Assembly (NCBI GenBank): GCA_902805775.1
Contig: CADCUB010000044.1
Location: 1 to 46,259, forward strand
DNA from: an uncultured Frankineae bacterium
GTDB taxonomy: Bacteria > Actinomycetota > Actinomycetes > Mycobacteriales > SCTD01
DNA: 46,259 bases
Direction of reading: 5' to 3'
A program made the position numbers and the translations under genes. Shown in pieces: positions 42,764-46,259 of the stretch (positions are counted from its first letter, which is position 1; every line of letters begins with the position of its first letter). Below the pieces are notes generated by a model. The model did no database searches. It had not been told where the DNA came from and worked only from the letters and a program-made list of their open reading frames with translations.

Positions 42764-44050
42764 ATGTCCGCCGCCCCACCCGGACCGCTGTCGGGCGTCG
42801 TCGTCGTCGACCTGAGCCGGGCGCTCGCCGGACCGCACGCGGCGATGATGCTCGGTGACCTCGGCGCACGGGTCCTCAAGGTCGAGACGCCGGGCACCGG
42901 TGACGACACCCGCGGGTGGGGCCCGCCCTTCGTCGGTCCGCAGGACGCCCGCGAGTCGACGTACTTCCTGTCCTGCAACCGCAACAAGGAGTCGATCGCC
43001 CTCGACCTCAAGAGCGACGACGGCCGGGAGACGCTGACCCGGCTCGTGCGGTCCGCCGACGTGCTGGTCGAGAACTTCCGCACCGGCGTGCTGGACCGCC
43101 TGGGCTTCTCGGTCGAGCAGCTGCAGGCGCTCAACCCGCGCCTGGTGGTCCTGTCGATCACCGGCTTCGGCCACGACGGACCGGAGGGCGGCCGGGCCGG
43201 CTACGACCAGATCGCCCAGGGCGAGGCCGGGCTGATGTCCCTCACCGGCCCCGACGCCGACAGCCCGACGCGGGTCGGCCTGCCGATCGGCGACCTGCTG
43301 GCGGGGATGTACGGCGCGTACGGCGTGGCCGCGGCGCTGGCCGAGCGCGCGCACACCGGCCGGGGCAGCGTCGTGCGCACCTCGCTGCTGGCCGCCATCG
43401 TCGGCGTGCACGCCTTCCAGGGGACGCGGTACACGGTCGCCGGCGAGGTGCCGCACGCCTCGGGCAACCACCACCCGTCGCTGTCGCCGTACGGCTCGTT
43501 CCACTGCCGGGACGCCGTGGTGCAGGTGGCGGTCGGCAGCGAGGGGCTGTGGCGCAAGTTCGCCCCCGTCGTCGGACTGGACCCCGAGGACCCGCGCTTC
43601 GCCCACAACCGGGCCCGCGTCGAGCGGCACGGCGAGCTGGTCGACCTGATCGACGCCGCCTTCGGCGACCGGCTCGTCGACGACGTGCTCGCCGACCTGG
43701 CACGCGCCGGTGTCCCGGCCGGCGAGGTCCGCACCCTGGACCGGGTCTACGACTGGGAGCAGACCCGCTCGCAGGGCCTGCTCGTCGAGGTCGAGCACAG
43801 CTCGCTCGGGACCATCACGCTGCCCGGGCCGCCGCTGCGCTTCGACGGCGCTCCCGCCGGCCAGCACCGCCCGCCGCCGCGCCTCGACGAGCACGGGGCG
43901 CAGATCCGGGCCTGGCTCGACGAGCAGGACTCCGCACGCCCTGACCGGGCGGGGGAGCCCGGGGCGGGGCAGCCCGCGACGGGGTCGGACGCTGCTGGGC
44001 AGCCCGCGACGGGGACGGGCGCTGCGGCGCAGCGCGGGGCGGCCGGATGA
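42764..44050 (+). CDS. CaiB/BaiF (class III) CoA-transferase
   Basis: Transfers CoA between carboxylic acids by mixed-anhydride chemistry. Family blocks: LSGVVVVDLSRALAGPHAAMMLGDLGARVLKVE; SCNRNKESIALDLK; VENFRTGVLDRLG; ITGFGHDGPEGGRAGYDQIAQGEAG, whose Asp (about residue 148) is the catalytic one; and VRTSLLAAIVGVHA. ATG 42764 has GAGGAG about 7 nt upstream; the track start is 51 codons earlier through the intergenic repeats. The C-terminus ends in a repetitive GQPATG tail from a 30-bp DNA repeat (43967-43984 and 43997-44014 identical). In this pathway it might activate malonate or malonamate. Confidence 0.9.
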   Translation: MSAAPPGPLSGVVVVDLSRALAGPHAAMMLGDLGARVLKVETPGTGDDTRGWGPPFVGPQDARESTYFLSCNRNKESIALDLKSDDGRETLTRLVRSADVLVENFRTGVLDRLGFSVEQLQALNPRLVVLSITGFGHDGPEGGRAGYDQIAQGEAGLMSLTGPDADSPTRVGLPIGDLLAGMYGAYGVAAALAERAHTGRGSVVRTSLLAAIVGVHAFQGTRYTVAGEVPHASGNHHPSLSPYGSFHCRDAVVQVAVGSEGLWRKFAPVVGLDPEDPRFAHNRARVERHGELVDLIDAAFGDRLVDDVLADLARAGVPAGEVRTLDRVYDWEQTRSQGLLVEVEHSSLGTITLPGPPLRFDGAPAGQHRPPPRLDEHGAQIRAWLDEQDSARPDRAGEPGAGQPATGSDAAGQPATGTGAAAQRGAAG

Positions 44051-44982
44051 GGGCGCTGATCGCTCTCGGCGGCAACGCCATGACCGGCCCCGACGGGTCG
44101 GCGACTCCGCAGGCGCAGGAGCGCGCGATCGCCACGGCGATGGAGCACGTCGCCGGTCTCGTCGCGGACGGGGTGGAGGTCGTCCTCACGCACGGCAACG
44201 GGCCACAGGTGGGAAACCTGCTCGTCAAGAACGAGGTGGCCGCCTCGGTCGTGCCGCCCGTGCCGCTGGACTGGTGCGGCGCCCAGACCCAGGCCACCAT
44301 CGGGTTCCTCGTCCTCGACGCGCTGGACGCCGCTCTGGCCGCCCGGGGCAGCGACCGCCGGGTGGCGGCACTGGTGACGCGCACGCGCGTGGACCCCGAC
44401 GATCCCGGCTTCGCCCGGCCCAGCAAGCCCGTCGGCCGCTACCTGCCCCGCGAGCAGGCCGAGACCCTGGTCGCCCACGGTGAGACCTGGCAGGACCGCG
44501 GTCCGCAGGGGTGGCGGCGCGTGGTCGCCTCGCCCGAGCCGCTGGAGGTGCTGGACGCACCGGCCGTCCTGGCGCTGATGGCTGCCGGGTTCGTGGTGGT
44601 GGCCGCCGGCGGCGGCGGGATCCCGCACACCCGTCACGCCGACGGCACGCTGCACGGCATCGGCGCGGTGCTCGACAAGGACCTCACGGCCGCGCTCCTG
44701 GCCCGCAGCACCGGCGCGGACGTGCTCGTGATCGCCACCGACGTCGACCACGTCCTGCTCGACTTCGGCACCGACCGGGCCCGGCCGCTCGAGCGGGCCA
44801 CGCCCGCCGAGCTGCGGGCGCACGCGGCCGACGGGCAGTTCGCGAGCGGCAGCATGGGTCCGAAGGTCGAGGCGGTCGCCCGCTTCGTCGAGCAGGGCGG
44901 CCGCCGGGCGGTCATCACCTCCCTCGAGCAGATCACCGACGCGGTGGCCGGCCGGGCGGGGACGGTGGTCGAACCGGGCTGA
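44047..44982 (+). CDS. arcC: Carbamate kinase
   Basis: Catalyses carbamoyl phosphate + ADP to ATP + carbamate, which decays to ammonia and CO2. Signatures: RALIALGGNAM; VVLTHGNGPQVGNLLVKNEVA; TRTRVDPDDPGFARPSKPVG; VVVAAGGGGIPHTR; VLDKDLTAALLA; VLVIATDVDHVLLDFGT; and GSMGPKVEAVARFVEQGG. Length 311 aa is typical. The ATG overlaps the CoA-transferase stop (ATGA). There is no arginine deiminase or ornithine carbamoyltransferase gene in the window, so its carbamoyl phosphate most likely comes from the FdrA/DUF1116/DUF2877 complex encoded on the opposite strand. Confidence 0.94.
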   Translation: MRALIALGGNAMTGPDGSATPQAQERAIATAMEHVAGLVADGVEVVLTHGNGPQVGNLLVKNEVAASVVPPVPLDWCGAQTQATIGFLVLDALDAALAARGSDRRVAALVTRTRVDPDDPGFARPSKPVGRYLPREQAETLVAHGETWQDRGPQGWRRVVASPEPLEVLDAPAVLALMAAGFVVVAAGGGGIPHTRHADGTLHGIGAVLDKDLTAALLARSTGADVLVIATDVDHVLLDFGTDRARPLERATPAELRAHAADGQFASGSMGPKVEAVARFVEQGGRRAVITSLEQITDAVAGRAGTVVEPG

Positions 44983-45135
44983 CACGGGCCCGGCGTCGAG
45001 GTGGGGCCCAGCCGGCCGGGGCCGGGTGCGAGGGCCGGGCCGAGCCGGGCGGCGCCCGGTGGCAGGGTGCAGGAGCAGGGCCGGCGGCGAGCCGTTCGCC
45101 GTCCAGGAGCACGACCGACGAGAGGTGCGACCCCC
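44983..45135 (+). other. Intergenic region before the amidohydrolase gene
   Basis: 153 bp of very GC-rich, repetitive sequence with several ccggg/cccgg elements capable of pairing. CAGGGT near 45065 could be a weak -10. AGAGGTG about 10 nt before the GTG serves as the ribosome-binding site. It is the longest gap in the plus-strand operon, so separate control of the last gene is possible. Confidence 0.35.
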
Positions 45136-46251
45136 GTGGCACAGGGCCCACAGCCGATCGAGGTCCGCAAGGTCCCGATCGAGAGCGTCAGCGACGCGTC
45201 CGGACTCACCCGCCTGCTGGACGAGGGCGTGATCGAGGCCGACCGCGTCGTCGCCGTCATCGGCAAGACCGAGGGCAACGGCGGCGTCAACGACTACACG
45301 CGGATCATCGCCGACCGGGCCTTCCGGGAGGTGCTGGTGGCCCGGGGCAGCCGTACCGACGAGGAGGTGCGGCAGATCCCGATCGTGTGGTCGGGCGGCA
45401 CCGACGGGGTGCTGTCGCCGCACGCGACGATCTTCGCCACCGTCCCCGGGTCGAGCGCGCACCCCACCGACGAGCCCCGGGTGTCGGTCGGCTACGCGAT
45501 GAGCGACACGATCCTGCCCGAGGACATCGGCCGGCTCCCCATGGTGGAGAAGGTGGCCGCGGGGGTGCGCGTGGCGATGGAGCGGGCCGGCATCACCGAC
45601 CCCGCCGACGTCCACTACGTGCAGACCAAGACGCCGCTGCTCACCCTCGACACGATCAACGACGCCAAGCGGCGCGGGCAGGACGTGTGGACCGAGGACA
45701 CCCTGAAGTCGATGGACGTCTCCAACTCGACGACCGCCCTCGGCATCGCCGTGGCCCTCGGCGAGATCGAGATGCCGACGCAGGAGCAGATCCACAAGGA
45801 CCTGTCGCTGTTCTCCTCGGTGGCGTCGTGCTCGTCGGGCGTCGAGCTCGACCAGGCGCAGATCGTCGTCGTCGGCAACGTCCGCGGGCACGGCGGTCGC
45901 TACCGGATCGGCCACAGCGTGATGAAGGACGGCCTGGACGCCGACGGCGTCTGGGAGGCGATCCGCAGCGCCGGGCTGGAGCTGCCCGAGCGGCCGCACC
46001 CGTCGGACCTCGGCGACCGGGTCGTCAACGTCTTCTGCAAGTGCGAGGCCGACCCGTCCGGGCGCGTCCGCGACCGGCGCAACATCATGCTCGACGACTC
46101 GGACGTGCACTGGCACCGCCAGATCAAGGCCTGCGTCGGCGGTGTCGTGGCGTCGGTGACCGGCGACCCGGCGGTCTTCGTGTCGGTCGCCGCGGTGCAC
46201 CAGGGCCCCTCGGGCGGCGGGCCGGTGATCGCGATCGTCGACCACGGCTGA
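45136..46251 (+). CDS. Ring-opening amidohydrolase, barbiturase-like (cyanuric acid hydrolase family)
   Basis: Member of the small barbiturase/AtzD family, which hydrolyses cyclic ureides: barbiturate to ureidomalonate, or cyanuric acid to carboxybiuret. The fold has three similar domains, each with a Ser-Lys pair. Here the motifs are [15 protein letters not shown] (Lys44) with WSGGTDG (Ser86); VQTKTP (Lys165) with SCSSGVEL (Ser234); and FCKCEAD (Lys302) with HQGPSGGGP (Ser359). Length 371 aa is typical. GTG 45136 is where homology starts. The wording of the sequence ([27 protein letters not shown]) looks closest to actinobacterial barbiturase as I recall it. The linked uracil permease and Mo hydroxylase favour barbiturase over cyanuric acid hydrolase. 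Confidence 0.9.
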   Translation: MAQGPQPIEVRKVPIESVSDASGLTRLLDEGVIEADRVVAVIGKTEGNGGVNDYTRIIADRAFREVLVARGSRTDEEVRQIPIVWSGGTDGVLSPHATIFATVPGSSAHPTDEPRVSVGYAMSDTILPEDIGRLPMVEKVAAGVRVAMERAGITDPADVHYVQTKTPLLTLDTINDAKRRGQDVWTEDTLKSMDVSNSTTALGIAVALGEIEMPTQEQIHKDLSLFSSVASCSSGVELDQAQIVVVGNVRGHGGRYRIGHSVMKDGLDADGVWEAIRSAGLELPERPHPSDLGDRVVNVFCKCEADPSGRVRDRRNIMLDDSDVHWHRQIKACVGGVVASVTGDPAVFVSVAAVHQGPSGGGPVIAIVDHG

Positions 46252-46259
46252 GGCGCGCG

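Noticed and set aside
44047-44982. Carbamate kinase as part of the arginine deiminase pathway
   Set aside because: No arcA or arcB gene and no arginine/ornithine antiporter in the window; the operon context is ring cleavage.
45136-46251. Cyanuric acid hydrolase for s-triazine degradation
   Set aside because: Same family, but no biuret or allophanate hydrolase genes are nearby, while a uracil permease and Mo hydroxylase are; barbiturase fits better. Not excluded biochemically.

Overview
This is a very GC-rich window from an actinobacterium (Actinomycetota). The evidence is the frequent GTG starts, the 4-bp ATGA/GTGA overlaps, the actinobacterial gene order ffh-rpsP-khpA-rimM-trmD-rplS-lepB-rnhB-DUF2469-yraN-comM-dprA-xerC-whiG, and a WhiG-type sigma factor. 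A Geodermatophilales/Frankiales-like lineage would fit, but I cannot prove the family. No gene-free stretch exceeds about 300 bases, and I saw no tRNA, rRNA, CRISPR array or recognisable transposase.

Region 1 (1-8786) is the conserved core: the C-terminal end of Ffh (SRP), ribosomal protein S16, a KH RNA-binding protein, RimM, TrmD, L19, signal peptidase I, two Nudix hydrolases, RNase HII, DUF2469, an unrecognised low-complexity protein, and YraN. A lone alpha/beta hydrolase lies antisense between ffh and rpsP.

Region 2 (8820-18516) carries ComM/YifB and DprA, flanked by accessory genes: a ThDP-dependent decarboxylase/synthase-like enzyme and two paralogous exported LVIVD-repeat proteins with a PA-like insert, one on each side of comM-dprA. 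A near-perfect 69-bp direct repeat (61 bp exact) brackets the first paralog, which suggests it was inserted next to comM.

Region 3 (17569-25144) is a polyol/sugar uptake and oxidation operon: a divergent SorC regulator, lipoprotein binding protein, two permeases, a mannitol-type long-chain dehydrogenase, a sorbitol-type zinc dehydrogenase and a P-loop sugar or nucleoside kinase. It has no ATPase gene of its own. The core then resumes with XerC-like recombinase, WhiG (preceded by a 14-codon coupled leader ORF) and a CynX-like MFS transporter.

Region 4 (28613-46251) is the most interesting part. A divergent pair of operons combines a uracil-type NCS2 permease, a three-subunit molybdenum hydroxylase with a CoxG-like membrane protein, an ATP-dependent HyuA/HyuB pair, a class III CoA-transferase, carbamate kinase, and a ring-opening amidohydrolase of the barbiturase/cyanuric acid hydrolase family. 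The opposite strand carries DUF2877-FdrA-DUF1116, the protein trio linked in E. coli to phosphorolysis of oxalurate into oxamate and carbamoyl phosphate. Together they suggest an energy-conserving version of oxidative pyrimidine catabolism: uracil to barbiturate to ureidomalonate, then phosphorolysis to carbamoyl phosphate plus malonamate, with ATP made by carbamate kinase. The individual families are recognised from sequence; the pathway is my inference.
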